Assembly: GCF_002973525.1 (NCBI RefSeq)
Contig: NZ_PVEN01000002.1
Location: 620,001-684,000 of the forward strand
DNA from: Paraburkholderia sp. BL21I4N1
Lineage (GTDB): Bacteria; Pseudomonadota; Gammaproteobacteria; Burkholderiales; Burkholderiaceae
DNA: 64,000 nucleotides
Direction: 5' to 3'
Under the pieces are notes generated by a model, which saw only the letters and a list, made by a program, of their open reading frames with translations, made no database searches and was not told where the DNA came from. Both the position numbers and the translations under genes were made by a program. Below are positions 34,344-43,350 of this stretch, in pieces. Numbering within the stretch: the first letter of the stretch is position 1; each line of letters starts with the position of its first letter.

Positions 34344-35165
34344 ATGACTCAAACTGTGCTCCTCGCTCTCGATACCTCGACCGAATTCTGTTCGGTAGCG
34401 CTTTTGTCCGCCGCCGGCCAGACGCCTGACGTAACCCGCCTCTGGGTCCGCCACGAGCAGACCGGCGCGGTTTCCAGCACGCGCCTGCTCCCCGCAATCC
34501 GCGAACTGTTCGCCGAAGCCGGGTTGACGCTGGCGGACTGCGACGCGATCGCATTCGGCTCGGGCCCCGGCTCGTTCACCGGACTGCGCACGGCAACCGG
34601 CGTCGCGCAAGGTCTCGCGTTCGGCCTGGATCTGCCGGTCGTGCCGGTCAGTACGCTGCTGGCTTGCGCGGAAAGCGCCCGGTTGCGCGATCCGTCGGCA
34701 TCGCGCGTGCTGGCCGCGCTCGACGCTCGCATGGACGAAATCTATTGGGCCGACTTCGCGTGGGACGACGCGCAGGGCGACTGGCGCACGCTGCAGGCGG
34801 CTTCGCTCGACGCGCCGGAGCGCCTGGCGTTGCCGGAGGTTCCGTTCACGCTGGCCGGCAACGCTGCTGCCGCGTTCGGCGCGCGGCTGCCGGCGGTGGC
34901 TGCGGCGCGCACGGTGGACGGCGATGCGCTGCCGCACGCGGTGCCGCTCGCGCACGCCGCGTTGCGCGCGTACCGCGCCGGCCGCACCGTGCCGGCCGAT
35001 CAGGCTGCGCCGGAATACGTGCGCGACAAGGTTGCGCAGACGACGGCGGAACGGATGGCCGACAAGGCTGAAAAGGCCGCACAAGCCACTCAGGCGGCTC
35101 AGGCCACTCAGGCCGCTCAGTCCGTCCACGATTCGCACACCCGGTCGGGCGAGGACGGCCAATGA
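34344..35165 (+). CDS. tsaB: tRNA threonylcarbamoyladenosine biosynthesis protein TsaB
   Basis: A 273-residue ASKHA-fold protein. It starts L-A-L-D-T-S-T-E-F-C-S-V-A-L and has the conserved G-P-G-S-F-T-G-L-R motif near residue 75. TsaB scaffolds TsaD and TsaE in making the t6A37 modification of ANN-decoding tRNAs. The C-terminus carries a low-complexity run of Ala, Gln and Thr (about residues 240-262). ATG 34,344 matches the conserved start; an in-frame ATG at 34,230 adds a non-conserved leader. Its stop overlaps the rimI start (ATGA). Confidence 0.94.
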   Translation: MTQTVLLALDTSTEFCSVALLSAAGQTPDVTRLWVRHEQTGAVSSTRLLPAIRELFAEAGLTLADCDAIAFGSGPGSFTGLRTATGVAQGLAFGLDLPVVPVSTLLACAESARLRDPSASRVLAALDARMDEIYWADFAWDDAQGDWRTLQAASLDAPERLALPEVPFTLAGNAAAAFGARLPAVAAARTVDGDALPHAVPLAHAALRAYRAGRTVPADQAAPEYVRDKVAQTTAERMADKAEKAAQATQAAQATQAAQSVHDSHTRSGEDGQ

Positions 35166-35656
35166 GCGGCGTGTTGCTAGCCGACCGCTACATTTCGCCG
35201 ATGACCGAAGGCGATCTGGACGAGGTCGCGGCCATCGAAAAAATCGCTTATGAATTTCCGTGGAGCCGCGGCAATTTCGGCGACTCGCTGCGCAACGGCT
35301 ATTTCGGCATCTGTCTGCGTCATGTGACCGGCGCGCTGATCGGCTATTGCGTGCTGATGCCGGTGGTCGACGAAATGCACCTGCTGAACCTGTGCGTGAC
35401 GCCTGCCGCGCAAGGCGCCGGCGCCGGTCTCGCGTTGCTGCGCGAAGCGGTGCGGATCACGCGCGCGGAAAAACTCGAAGGCCTGCTGCTCGAAGTGCGG
35501 CCGTCGAATCATCGCGCGATACGGCTGTACGAGCGCTTCGGCTTTGCATCGATCGGCCGGCGCAAAAATTATTATCCGGCGCGGCATCGCAGCCGGGAGG
35601 ACGCCATCGTGATGCGTTTCTCGTTTGCCACGGAGGGCGCAGATGGCGCTGCATGA
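35162..35656 (+). CDS. rimI: Ribosomal protein S18-alanine N-acetyltransferase
   Basis: A 164-residue GNAT enzyme with the RimI signature: L-N-L-C-V-T-P-A-A-Q-G-A-G-A-G-L-A-L-L (acetyl-CoA loop) and L-L-E-V-R-P-S-N-H-R-A-I-R-L-Y-E-R-F-G-F. It acetylates the N-terminal Ala of ribosomal protein S18. The gene overlaps tsaB by 4 bp and the next gene by 14 bp; tsaB-rimI linkage is widely conserved. Confidence 0.93.
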   Translation: MSGVLLADRYISPMTEGDLDEVAAIEKIAYEFPWSRGNFGDSLRNGYFGICLRHVTGALIGYCVLMPVVDEMHLLNLCVTPAAQGAGAGLALLREAVRITRAEKLEGLLLEVRPSNHRAIRLYERFGFASIGRRKNYYPARHRSREDAIVMRFSFATEGADGAA

Positions 35657-36773
35657 TTCGGTACTGGAAGAGTTCGGCCTCGCGCCGCTGTGGGTGCGTC
35701 GCGGAATGGCGGAGCAGCCGGCCGCGGCCGACGCGGCCAGTGGGCAAGATGCGGCCGGCGCGGGCGAGATAGGAATGCGCCATGCGCCCGTGAACGACGC
35801 GGCGGCTGAGCCGGAGATGCGCCGGGCGAACGTGAGCGAAACAGCGGCCGAGCCGCTGTCGGCCGCACGCACAACGGGTACGTCCGGGGCGGCCACGATG
35901 CCTGCAAGCGAAGCGTCGCGTCCCGCGCAGGAAAGAGGGCAAAGCGAGCGCCTTGCACGACCGTCGCAACCCGAAGCACAACCACGCTCCCAGCCGCCCG
36001 CCGTCGCAACACCGCGGCAACCGAAACCGCCGACCCGGCCCGCGCCACAATCGCGCGTCCCCGAACAGCCGCCGTCATTCGACACGCCTCCCGACGACGA
36101 CTTCGCGTGGTTCGACGATCTACCCACCGAGGCGCCCGGACACGTTCCATCCGAAGCCCGCCGCGAAACGCCTCAGCCGCCGGCAATCCACACCCTCGAC
36201 TGGGACGCCCTGAGCGAACGCGTCGCGGCCTGCGAAAGTTGCCGGTTGTGTGAGAAGCGCACCAGGACGGTGTTCGGCGTCGGCGATCGCAACGCCGACT
36301 GGATGCTGATCGGCGAAGCCCCCGGCGAGAACGAAGACCGTCAAGGCGAGCCGTTCGTCGGCCAGGCCGGCAAGCTGCTCGACAACATGCTGCGCTCGCT
36401 GACGCTGGCGCGTGACACCAACGTCTACATCGCGAACGTGATCAAGTGCCGGCCGCCCGGCAACCGCAATCCCGAGCCAGACGAAGTCGCGCGCTGCGAG
36501 CCGTATCTGCAGCGTCAGGTGGCGCTGGTCAAGCCGAAGCTGATTGTCGCGCTCGGCCGTTTCGCCGCGCAGAGTCTGCTGAAGACCGAATCGAGCATTT
36601 CGTCGCTGCGTGGCCGCGTGCATGAATACGAAGGCGTGCCGGTGATCGTCACCTATCACCCGGCGTATCTGCTGCGCAGCCTGCCGGATAAGGCCAAGGC
36701 GTGGGCCGACCTGTGCCTCGCGCGCGACACGTGGCGCGCGGCCGGCGGCACGCCCGCGAACCCGTCGACGTGA
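35643..36773 (+). CDS. Uracil-DNA glycosylase family 4 (Fe-S) with long disordered N-terminus
   Basis: A 376-residue protein. Residues about 20-170 are low-complexity, rich in Ala, Pro, Arg and Glu. The C-terminal 200 residues are a family 4 uracil-DNA glycosylase: the Cys cluster C-E-S-C-R-L-C, motif G-E-A-P-G-E-N-E-D (uracil site), a second pair of Cys in I-K-C-R-P-P-G-N-R-N-P and A-R-C-E-P-Y-L (Fe-S ligands), and the DNA loop H-P-A-Y-L-L-R. It removes uracil from DNA in base-excision repair. The ATG at 35,643 lies inside rimI, and the stop overlaps the next gene, so this is a coupled run. Confidence 0.9.
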   Translation: MALHDSVLEEFGLAPLWVRRGMAEQPAAADAASGQDAAGAGEIGMRHAPVNDAAAEPEMRRANVSETAAEPLSAARTTGTSGAATMPASEASRPAQERGQSERLARPSQPEAQPRSQPPAVATPRQPKPPTRPAPQSRVPEQPPSFDTPPDDDFAWFDDLPTEAPGHVPSEARRETPQPPAIHTLDWDALSERVAACESCRLCEKRTRTVFGVGDRNADWMLIGEAPGENEDRQGEPFVGQAGKLLDNMLRSLTLARDTNVYIANVIKCRPPGNRNPEPDEVARCEPYLQRQVALVKPKLIVALGRFAAQSLLKTESSISSLRGRVHEYEGVPVIVTYHPAYLLRSLPDKAKAWADLCLARDTWRAAGGTPANPST

Positions 36774-37774
36774 CGACCGCCGCGGGCTCGGCGGCGCGCG
36801 TCGCCGTCGCGCCCGGCGCTTGCGCCGCGACGCTCGACACGCTGCTCACCGGCTTGCGTGAGCCCGCCGTGCGCGATCTCGCCTGGTTGCTGCTGAGCGC
36901 CGATCTGTTGCGCCCGCAACCACCGGCCGGCGTGCTCGCGATGCCGTTCGACACGCCACGGGAGTTTGAAGCGACCGTCGCCTGGCTGCGCGAACTCGAC
37001 GCCGCGCCGGCGCCTTTACAGCACGATCTGACGGCCACGCGCATCACGCGTCTCGGCCGTTACGCCGAACGGCTGCTCGGCTGGTTCTTGCAGCACGGAC
37101 CGGCGGCGCGCCTGATCGCGGCGGGTGTGCCGCTGCGGCATGAAGGCGTCACGCTGGGCGAGTGCGATTTTCTGCTGCAGACGCAACGTGGCGCGCGGCT
37201 CCATTGGGAGCTGGCCGTGAAGTGCTACCTGCATGCCGGCGCGGGACGCGGCCGTCTGGCGGATTACGTCGGGCCGAATCTGAAAGACCGCTTCGATCTC
37301 AAGCTCGCGCATGTGCTGAATCATCAATTGCCGATGAGCGCGCGCGAGGCGTTCGCGTCGACCGGTTATGCGGGGCCGTGGACGCCGCAGATGTTCATCA
37401 AAGGCTGGCTGTTTTACCGGCACGGCGAGACGCCGCTCGATCCTGTCGAACTGGATCCGGCGCATGGGCGAGGGTGGTGGGTGACGCGCAGCGACTGGCT
37501 GCGTTTTGCCGCCGCGCAGGCGTGCCAATGGCGGACTTTGCCGCGCCTCGAGTGGCTCGCGCCCAGGCGCGACGAACTGCCCGAGGCGCATGCGGCGGAC
37601 CGGAAGACGCTTGTTGATGCCGACACGCTTGCCGCGCAAATTTCGCATCAGCACGGACCGGCAATGGTCGTCGGGTTCGATGAGGGTAGCGCGGGCGATC
37701 TGGTGGAACGTTCGCGCGGTTTTATCGTGCCGGACGAATGGCCCGAGCAGGCTCAGGCATACGCGCGCCAGTAG
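36770..37774 (+). CDS. DUF1853 family protein
   Basis: A 334-residue protein of the DUF1853 family. Typical segments include L-R-E-P-A-V-R-D-L-A-W-L-L-L-S near the N-terminus, the nuclease-like stretch E-C-D-F-L-L-Q and H-W-E-L-A-V-K-C-Y-L, and G-P-N-L-K-D-R-F-D-L-K. The last two pairs (E/D-x-D and E-x-K) resemble a PD-(D/E)XK nuclease core, which is inference. GTG 36,770 overlaps the upstream TGA and is preferred to an ATG at 36,701 deep in the glycosylase gene. A nuclease-like fold would suit its coupling to a DNA-repair gene. Confidence 0.82.
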   Translation: MTTAAGSAARVAVAPGACAATLDTLLTGLREPAVRDLAWLLLSADLLRPQPPAGVLAMPFDTPREFEATVAWLRELDAAPAPLQHDLTATRITRLGRYAERLLGWFLQHGPAARLIAAGVPLRHEGVTLGECDFLLQTQRGARLHWELAVKCYLHAGAGRGRLADYVGPNLKDRFDLKLAHVLNHQLPMSAREAFASTGYAGPWTPQMFIKGWLFYRHGETPLDPVELDPAHGRGWWVTRSDWLRFAAAQACQWRTLPRLEWLAPRRDELPEAHAADRKTLVDADTLAAQISHQHGPAMVVGFDEGSAGDLVERSRGFIVPDEWPEQAQAYARQ

Positions 37775-37780
37775 CAGTAA

Positions 37781-37852
37781 CAGCGGCAGTTGCAGCGGCA
37801 GTTACAGCGGCAGTTACAGCGGCAGTTACAGCGGCAGTTACAGCGGCAGCCG
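37781..37852. repeat. 12-bp tandem repeat, about six copies
   Basis: Units of CAGCGGCAGTTA (first ends TTG, last ends CCG) are repeated head to tail, starting 7 bp after the DUF1853 stop codon. The unit length keeps any frame, and readthrough would encode Gly-Ser-Tyr-Ser repeats. It lies between convergent genes and is likely to be length-variable. Confidence 0.9.
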
Positions 37853-37892
37853 CTGCAACAGCAAGCGCCGCCGCGCCCAGCCGTTCAATCCC

Positions 37893-38699
37893 TCACCACC
37901 ACCGGTAAAAGTGATGCACCGGCCCAACCCCGCTGCCCACCTGTAACTGATCGCTCGCCTGCAGCGCGCCGGTCAGATAAAGCTTCGCATCGGCCACGGC
38001 GCTCGCCAGATCGCCGCGCTGCGGAATCAGCGCCGCAATCGCCGACGACAACGTGCAGCCCGTCCCATGCGTGTTCTTCACCGGCACACGCGGGCCGCCA
38101 AGGCGCAGCGTGCCGCCCGCTTCAACCAGCCAGTCCGGACTGTCCACCGCGCTCAAATGGCCGCCCTTCATCAGCACCGCGCGCGCACCGAGCGCGCGCA
38201 GGGCTTCGCCTTGCTCGACCATGCCGGCTTCGTCAGTCGCGCTGGGCACGCCGAGCAACGCGGCGGCTTCGGGCAGGTTCGGCGTCAGCAGATCGGCCAG
38301 CGGCAGCAGTTCGTCGCGCACCGCCGCAACCGCATCCGGCAGCAGCAGCGCGTGGTTGCTCTTCGAAATCATCACCGTGTCGAGCACGACGTGTCTGGGC
38401 TTGTGGCGCCGCAACGCATCCGCGACCGCTCGCGCGATCGGCGCGTTCGCCAGCATGCCGATTTTCACGGCGTCGATGCGGATGTCGTCGAACACCGCGT
38501 CGAGCTGCGCCGTCACGAAGCCGGGGTCCGGCGCGTGAATCGCCGTGACGCCGCGCGTGTTCTGTGCGGTCAACGCGGTGATCACGCTCGCGCCATAGGC
38601 GCCGAGCGCCGAGAAGGCCTTCAGATCGGCCTGAATGCCGGCACCGCCGCCGGAGTCGGAGCCGGCGATGGTCAGCACATTGGGAATGGGTCGAGTCAT
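37893..38699 (-). CDS. thiD: Hydroxymethylpyrimidine/phosphomethylpyrimidine kinase
   Basis: A 268-residue ribokinase-fold enzyme that phosphorylates HMP and HMP-phosphate in thiamine synthesis. It begins P-N-V-L-T-I-A-G-S-D-S-G-G-G-A-G-I-Q-A-D-L-K, the ThiD signature, and ends with the anion-hole motif N-T-H-G-T-G-C-T-L-S-S. ATG 38,699 is set by this conserved start; the longer open frame upstream is the antisense of lplT. No thiamine riboswitch was recognised before it. Confidence 0.94.
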   Translation of the reverse strand: MTRPIPNVLTIAGSDSGGGAGIQADLKAFSALGAYGASVITALTAQNTRGVTAIHAPDPGFVTAQLDAVFDDIRIDAVKIGMLANAPIARAVADALRRHKPRHVVLDTVMISKSNHALLLPDAVAAVRDELLPLADLLTPNLPEAAALLGVPSATDEAGMVEQGEALRALGARAVLMKGGHLSAVDSPDWLVEAGGTLRLGGPRVPVKNTHGTGCTLSSAIAALIPQRGDLASAVADAKLYLTGALQASDQLQVGSGVGPVHHFYRWW

Positions 38700-38773
38700 G
38701 GCAAAGCGAGGAAAAAGGGAGGCGCGGAGGAAGGCACGGGCGCCCGCGGGAAACGCAGGCGGCCCGCCGCGGA

Positions 38774-40081
38774 TCAGTGCTTGACTTCGCCGATCAGCGC
38801 GACCGAGTCGAACGCGCGCTGGTTCGCCTGGTGGCGCCGCATCACGAACCACATCATCAGGCAGACGAAGGTGCCGAACAGCACGATCACCGCGGCGACC
38901 GGCACGTCGAGCCACACCAGCACCGCGTACAGGCACAGCATGACGAGCACCGAGAGATTTTCGTTGAAGTTCTGCACGGCAATGGAATGACCCGCCGACA
39001 GCAGCACGTGGCCGCGATGCTGCAGCAGCGCATTCATCGGCACGACGAAAAAGCCCGATAGGCCGCCCACGATCATCAGGAAAATGTACGCGACGATCAG
39101 ATATCCCGGCACGTGCACGCGGCCGAAATACACGCCCCAATGCGCGGGGAACAGGTTGCGGGTATAGAACGCCATCAGCATCACCGCGATGCCCATCATG
39201 ATGCCGACCGGCAGTACCGACAGCGACTTCTTCAGCGGCACGCGCGAGGCGGCGTAGATCGCGCCGACGGCCACGCCGACCGCGACCACCGCCTGCAGAA
39301 TGGCGGCTTCGGACAGCGACATGTTCAGCGATACCTCGGCCCACTTCAGCACGATGAATTGCAGCGTCGCGCCGGCACCCCAGAACAGCGTGGTGACCGC
39401 GAGCGAAATCTGCCCCAGCTTGTCGCGCCACAGCACGAGAAAGCAGTCGGCGAAGTCGGTGACGAGTTTGATCGGGCCGCGTTCCTGTTTCGGATAACGC
39501 GCGCCGGTGTCGGGAATGCGCAGATTGAATAGCGCGGCGATCACGTAGATCGCCATGATGACCAGCATGGCCGCTTCGGCGGGCGTGTTGACCGTGGGAA
39601 TGTGATGCCTGAGGATCGGCGCGGCGATGTGCGGACTGATCAGCGCGCCGCCGAGCACGGTGCCGAGAATGATCGAGCCGACCGTGGTGCCTTCGATCCA
39701 GCCGTTCGCGGCGACCAGCCGGTCAGGCGGCAGCAGTTCGGTGAGAATGCCGTATTTGGCGGGCGAGTAGGCCGCTGCGCCGAAGCCCACGATGCCGTAC
39801 GCGATCAGCGGGTGCGCGCCGATCAGCATCGTGATGCAGCCGACCACCTTGATGGTGTTGGTGACGAACATCACGCGCCCCTTGGGACGCGAATCGGCGA
39901 AGGCACCCACGAAGGCGGCCAGCACGACGTACGACAGCACAAAGAACAACTTGAGCAGCGGTGTCATCCAGTTCGGGGCGTGAAGATCTTTCAGCAGTGC
40001 AATAGCAGCGATCAGAAGCGCATTGTCGGCCAGCGACGAAAAAAACTGCGCGGCCATGATGGTGTAAAAACCTTTTTTCAT
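38774..40081 (-). CDS. lplT: Lysophospholipid transporter LplT-type (MFS)
   Basis: A 435-residue inner-membrane MFS protein with about 12 helices. It starts M-K-K-G-F-Y-T-I-M-A-A-Q-F-F-S-S-L-A-D-N-A-L-L, strongly characteristic of LplT, which flips lysophospholipids inward for reacylation. In E. coli it is paired with the acyltransferase Aas; no aas is adjacent here. It lies 74 bp upstream of thiD on the same strand and is divergent from alr. Confidence 0.9.
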   Translation of the reverse strand: MKKGFYTIMAAQFFSSLADNALLIAAIALLKDLHAPNWMTPLLKLFFVLSYVVLAAFVGAFADSRPKGRVMFVTNTIKVVGCITMLIGAHPLIAYGIVGFGAAAYSPAKYGILTELLPPDRLVAANGWIEGTTVGSIILGTVLGGALISPHIAAPILRHHIPTVNTPAEAAMLVIMAIYVIAALFNLRIPDTGARYPKQERGPIKLVTDFADCFLVLWRDKLGQISLAVTTLFWGAGATLQFIVLKWAEVSLNMSLSEAAILQAVVAVGVAVGAIYAASRVPLKKSLSVLPVGIMMGIAVMLMAFYTRNLFPAHWGVYFGRVHVPGYLIVAYIFLMIVGGLSGFFVVPMNALLQHRGHVLLSAGHSIAVQNFNENLSVLVMLCLYAVLVWLDVPVAAVIVLFGTFVCLMMWFVMRRHQANQRAFDSVALIGEVKH

Positions 40082-40301
40082 CTGATGCGATGCTGTCCTC
40101 GCTGCGGTCTGTCCGCCCCGGTGCCGTGTGGAAGGCGTCCGGGCTTATACCGTTCGAAATGGGTTGTGCGCACGGCTTTATATCATGAAAATAGCTGGAT
40201 TCGGACTAGCAAAATCCTTGATCGCACCGCCCAGCGGGCTGCCGAGCGTTGAAAACGCCCTGTAAGCCGCTGATTCGCAAGCGTCTTTACGAAAATATCC
40301 C

Positions 40302-41372
40302 ATGCCGCGCCCCCTTTCAGCCACGATCCATACCGCCGCACTCGCCAATAATCTCGCTATCGCTCGCCGCTATGCGTCGAAATCCAAGATCTGGGCCGTC
40401 GTCAAAGCCAACGCCTACGGGCACGGTTTGGCCCGTGCTTTCCCTGGTTTGCGCGCCACCGACGGCTTCGGTCTGCTCGACCTCGAAGAAGCCGTGAAGT
40501 TGCGGGAATTGGGCTGGGCCGGCCCGATTCTGCTGCTCGAGGGCTTCTTCCGCCCCACCGATATCGACGTGATCGACCGCTACAGCCTGACCACCGCGCT
40601 GCATTCGGACGAACAGCTGCGCATGCTCGAAATGGCCCGCCTGTCCAAACCCGTCAACATCCAGTTGAAGATGAACACCGGCATGAACCGCCTCGGTTAC
40701 ACGCCGGAGAAATTCCGTGCCGCGTGGGAACGTGCGCGCGCCGCTCAGGGCGTCGGCCAGATTACGCTGATGACCCATTTTTCCGATGCCGACGGCGACC
40801 GTGGCATCGGCTATCAGATGGAAGCGTTCGAGCGCGGCGCGCAGGGCATTGCCGGTGCGCGTAGCCTGTCCAACTCGGCGGCCACGCTGTGGCATCCGGC
40901 CGCGCACTTCGACTGGGTACGCCCCGGCATCATCCTGTACGGCGCGTCGCCGTCGGGCGTGACGGCCGCGATCCAGGGCACGGGGCTGCAGCCTGCCATG
41001 ACGCTCGCGTCGGAACTGATCGCCGTGCAGACCTTGAGCGAAGGGCAGACGGTCGGCTACGGTTCGTCGTTCAAGTCGCGTGGGCCGATGCGGATCGGCG
41101 TGGTGGCGTGCGGCTACGCGGACGGCTATCCGCGGGTCGCGCCGGAAGGCACGCCGGTGATCGTCGACGGCGTGCGCACGCGGATCGTCGGGCGGGTGTC
41201 GATGGACATGCTGACCGTCGACCTGACGCCGATTCCGACCGCCAACGTTGGCTCGCGCGTCGAGCTGTGGGGCACCTCGCTGCCCATCGACGACGTCGCG
41301 CAGGCCTGCGGCACGATCGGCTACGAGCTCATGTGCGCGGTCGCGCCGCGCGTGCCGGTGCGGGCCGAGTAA
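40302..41372 (+). CDS. alr: Alanine racemase
   Basis: A 356-residue PLP enzyme that interconverts L- and D-alanine for peptidoglycan. The PLP lysine is Lys 35 in [12 protein letters not shown]. The second catalytic base, Tyr, lies in V-G-Y-G-S-S-F, and [11 protein letters not shown] is also present. Length is typical of the DadX/Alr short form. It is followed by radA after 39 bp, probably co-transcribed. Confidence 0.95.
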   Translation: MPRPLSATIHTAALANNLAIARRYASKSKIWAVVKANAYGHGLARAFPGLRATDGFGLLDLEEAVKLRELGWAGPILLLEGFFRPTDIDVIDRYSLTTALHSDEQLRMLEMARLSKPVNIQLKMNTGMNRLGYTPEKFRAAWERARAAQGVGQITLMTHFSDADGDRGIGYQMEAFERGAQGIAGARSLSNSAATLWHPAAHFDWVRPGIILYGASPSGVTAAIQGTGLQPAMTLASELIAVQTLSEGQTVGYGSSFKSRGPMRIGVVACGYADGYPRVAPEGTPVIVDGVRTRIVGRVSMDMLTVDLTPIPTANVGSRVELWGTSLPIDDVAQACGTIGYELMCAVAPRVPVRAE

Positions 41373-41411
41373 GACATCAATCCAAAAACAGCAACTCAGG
41401 CAATCTCGCGC

Positions 41412-42788
41412 GTGGCTAAACCCAAGACGCTGTACATCTGTAGTGAATGCGGCGGGCAATCGCCGAAGTGGGCCGGGCAATGCCCGTCATGCAATGCGTG
41501 GAACACGCTGGTCGAGTCGGTGGCGGAAGCGCCGTCCACGCACCGTTTCCAATCCCTCGCGAAGAGCGCGCCGGTGCGCCGCCTGGCCGACATCGAGGCG
41601 TCCGACGTGCCGCGTTTCTCCACCGGCGTCAGCGAGTTCGACCGCGTGCTCGGCGGCGGTCTGGTGCCGGGCGGGGTGGTGCTGATCGGCGGCGATCCGG
41701 GCATCGGCAAATCCACGCTGCTGCTGCAATCGCTCGCGGAAATCGCTGCCGACAAACGCGCGCTCTACATCAGCGGCGAAGAATCGGCTGCGCAGATTGC
41801 GTTGCGCGCGCAACGGCTTTCATTGCTGGAGCCCGGTTCGAAAGCGAGCGAGCTGCAACTGCTCGCCGAGATCCAGCTCGAAAAAATCCAGGCGACGATC
41901 GCCGACCATCAGCCCGACGTCGCGGTGATCGATTCGATCCAGACGGTCTATTCCGACGCGCTCACCTCCGCGCCAGGCTCGGTCGCGCAGGTGCGCGAGT
42001 GCGCGGCGCAATTGACGCGCATCGCCAAGCAGTCGGGCACCACCATCATCATGGTCGGGCATGTGACCAAAGAGGGCGCGCTGGCGGGGCCGCGCGTGCT
42101 CGAACACATCGTCGATACCGTGCTGTATTTCGAGGGCGACACGCACTCGTCGTATCGCCTCGTGCGCGCGATCAAGAACCGCTTCGGCGCGGTCAACGAA
42201 TTGGGCGTCTTCGCGATGACCGAGCGCGGCTTGCGCGGCGTGGCCAATCCGTCGGCGCTGTTTCTGTCGCAGCACGAGCAGTCGGTGCCGGGTTCCTGCG
42301 TGCTGGTGACGCAGGAGGGCACTCGGCCGCTGCTGGTCGAGGTGCAGGCACTGGTCGACGCGGCCAACGCGCCGAATCCGCGCCGGCTAGCGGTGGGCCT
42401 CGAACAGAACCGGCTCGCGATGCTGCTGGCGGTGCTGCACCGGCACGCCGGCATTGCCTGCTTCGATCAGGACGTGTTTCTGAACGCGGTGGGCGGCGTG
42501 AAGATCACCGAACCGGCGGCCGACCTGGCCGTGCTGCTGGCAATTCATTCGTCGATGCGCAACAAGCCGCTGCCGAAAGGTCTCGTCGTGTTCGGCGAAG
42601 TGGGGCTGGCCGGCGAGATCCGGCCGTCGCCGCGCGGTCAGGAGCGGCTGAAGGAAGCGGCCAAGCTGGGCTTCTCCGTCGCGGTCATTCCGAATGCCAA
42701 TGCACCGAAACAGCCGATAGAAGGCTTACAGGTCGTTGCGGTCGAACGGATCGAACAGGCCATCGACCGGGTCCGCACGCTCGAATAG
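41412..42788 (+). CDS. radA: DNA repair protein RadA (Sms)
   Basis: A 458-residue branch-migration ATPase acting in recombination. Domains in order: a zinc finger (C-S-E-C near residue 10, C-P-S-C near 27), a RecA-like core with Walker A G-D-P-G-I-G-K-S-T, the RadA-specific K-N-R-F-G motif, and a Lon-like C-terminal domain (P-L-P-K-G-L-V-V-F-G-E-V-G-L-A-G-E-I-R). The start is GTG. It is downstream of alr and followed by a possible terminator. Confidence 0.95.
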   Translation: MAKPKTLYICSECGGQSPKWAGQCPSCNAWNTLVESVAEAPSTHRFQSLAKSAPVRRLADIEASDVPRFSTGVSEFDRVLGGGLVPGGVVLIGGDPGIGKSTLLLQSLAEIAADKRALYISGEESAAQIALRAQRLSLLEPGSKASELQLLAEIQLEKIQATIADHQPDVAVIDSIQTVYSDALTSAPGSVAQVRECAAQLTRIAKQSGTTIIMVGHVTKEGALAGPRVLEHIVDTVLYFEGDTHSSYRLVRAIKNRFGAVNELGVFAMTERGLRGVANPSALFLSQHEQSVPGSCVLVTQEGTRPLLVEVQALVDAANAPNPRRLAVGLEQNRLAMLLAVLHRHAGIACFDQDVFLNAVGGVKITEPAADLAVLLAIHSSMRNKPLPKGLVVFGEVGLAGEIRPSPRGQERLKEAAKLGFSVAVIPNANAPKQPIEGLQVVAVERIEQAIDRVRTLE

Positions 42789-42838
42789 ACGGGCTTCCGG
42801 CGCCGGTGGGCGCCGTGCGGAGCGCGCCTCGCGGTAAT

Positions 42839-42888
42839 GGCCGGTAAATATCTCCATATTGGCTGTAACCTGCCGGCCAACCCTTTTT
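42839..42888 (+). terminator. Candidate terminator after radA
   Basis: Outer arms GGCCGG / CCGGCC enclose a smaller A/T hairpin (AATAT / ATATT), and CCCTTTTT follows. The loop between the outer arms is long, so efficiency is uncertain. Confidence 0.4.
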
Positions 42889-42953
42889 CCTAAGCTGCAA
42901 GCGTATTGCATTGCCGTATGCATCGCTTCAGACGCCAGAAAAAGGATCGCGCC

Positions 42954-43232
42954 TTGAAACAGTCATGTCAAACCGTAGTCGAGCGGTCCATCCAGGTGCG
43001 CGGCTGCCGCGTGTCCGCACCGATTCGCCAGCCTTGGGGCGGCGCCTGCCGGATCGTCGAGTGGATCGACACCACCGGTCAGATCTCACGCCGGGTGGTC
43101 GCCGAAGACGCCACGGCCGCCGAGGTGCGCGCCACGATCAATCGTCATGTGGAAGGTCGGAAGTACGTGCTGTACGACGACGAGAAAACGCCGCGTCAGA
43201 CGTTGCCGCGGCAGGCTGTCGCGCGGCGTTGA
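42954..43232 (+). CDS. Small conserved protein (DUF2866-like)
   Basis: A 92-residue basic protein with a central block W-G-G-A-C-R-I-V-E-W-I-D and a following A-T-I-N-R-H-V-E-G-R-K-Y-V-L-Y-D. I associate this with the Burkholderia DUF2866 family, with moderate confidence. The TTG at 42,954 is chosen for its AAGGA ribosome binding site about 9 nt upstream; an ATG at 42,918 in the same frame has none and would add 12 residues. Function unknown. It is convergent with the CoA-transferase gene. Confidence 0.6.
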   Translation: MKQSCQTVVERSIQVRGCRVSAPIRQPWGGACRIVEWIDTTGQISRRVVAEDATAAEVRATINRHVEGRKYVLYDDEKTPRQTLPRQAVARR

Positions 43233-43350
43233 GGGGCGCTGCTTTATAACAAACTCCCGGCAGGAGTGCCGAGATAAGAGCCTCGGGCTATGAGCGCCGG
43301 GTTAATAACCCCGAGCGCTGGGTTGCAGGTCTGGTCTCCCAACCCCGCGC

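Noticed and set aside
37781..37852. Possible CRISPR-like array
   Set aside because: The 12-bp units are directly contiguous with no spacers and no cas genes nearby; it is a simple tandem repeat.
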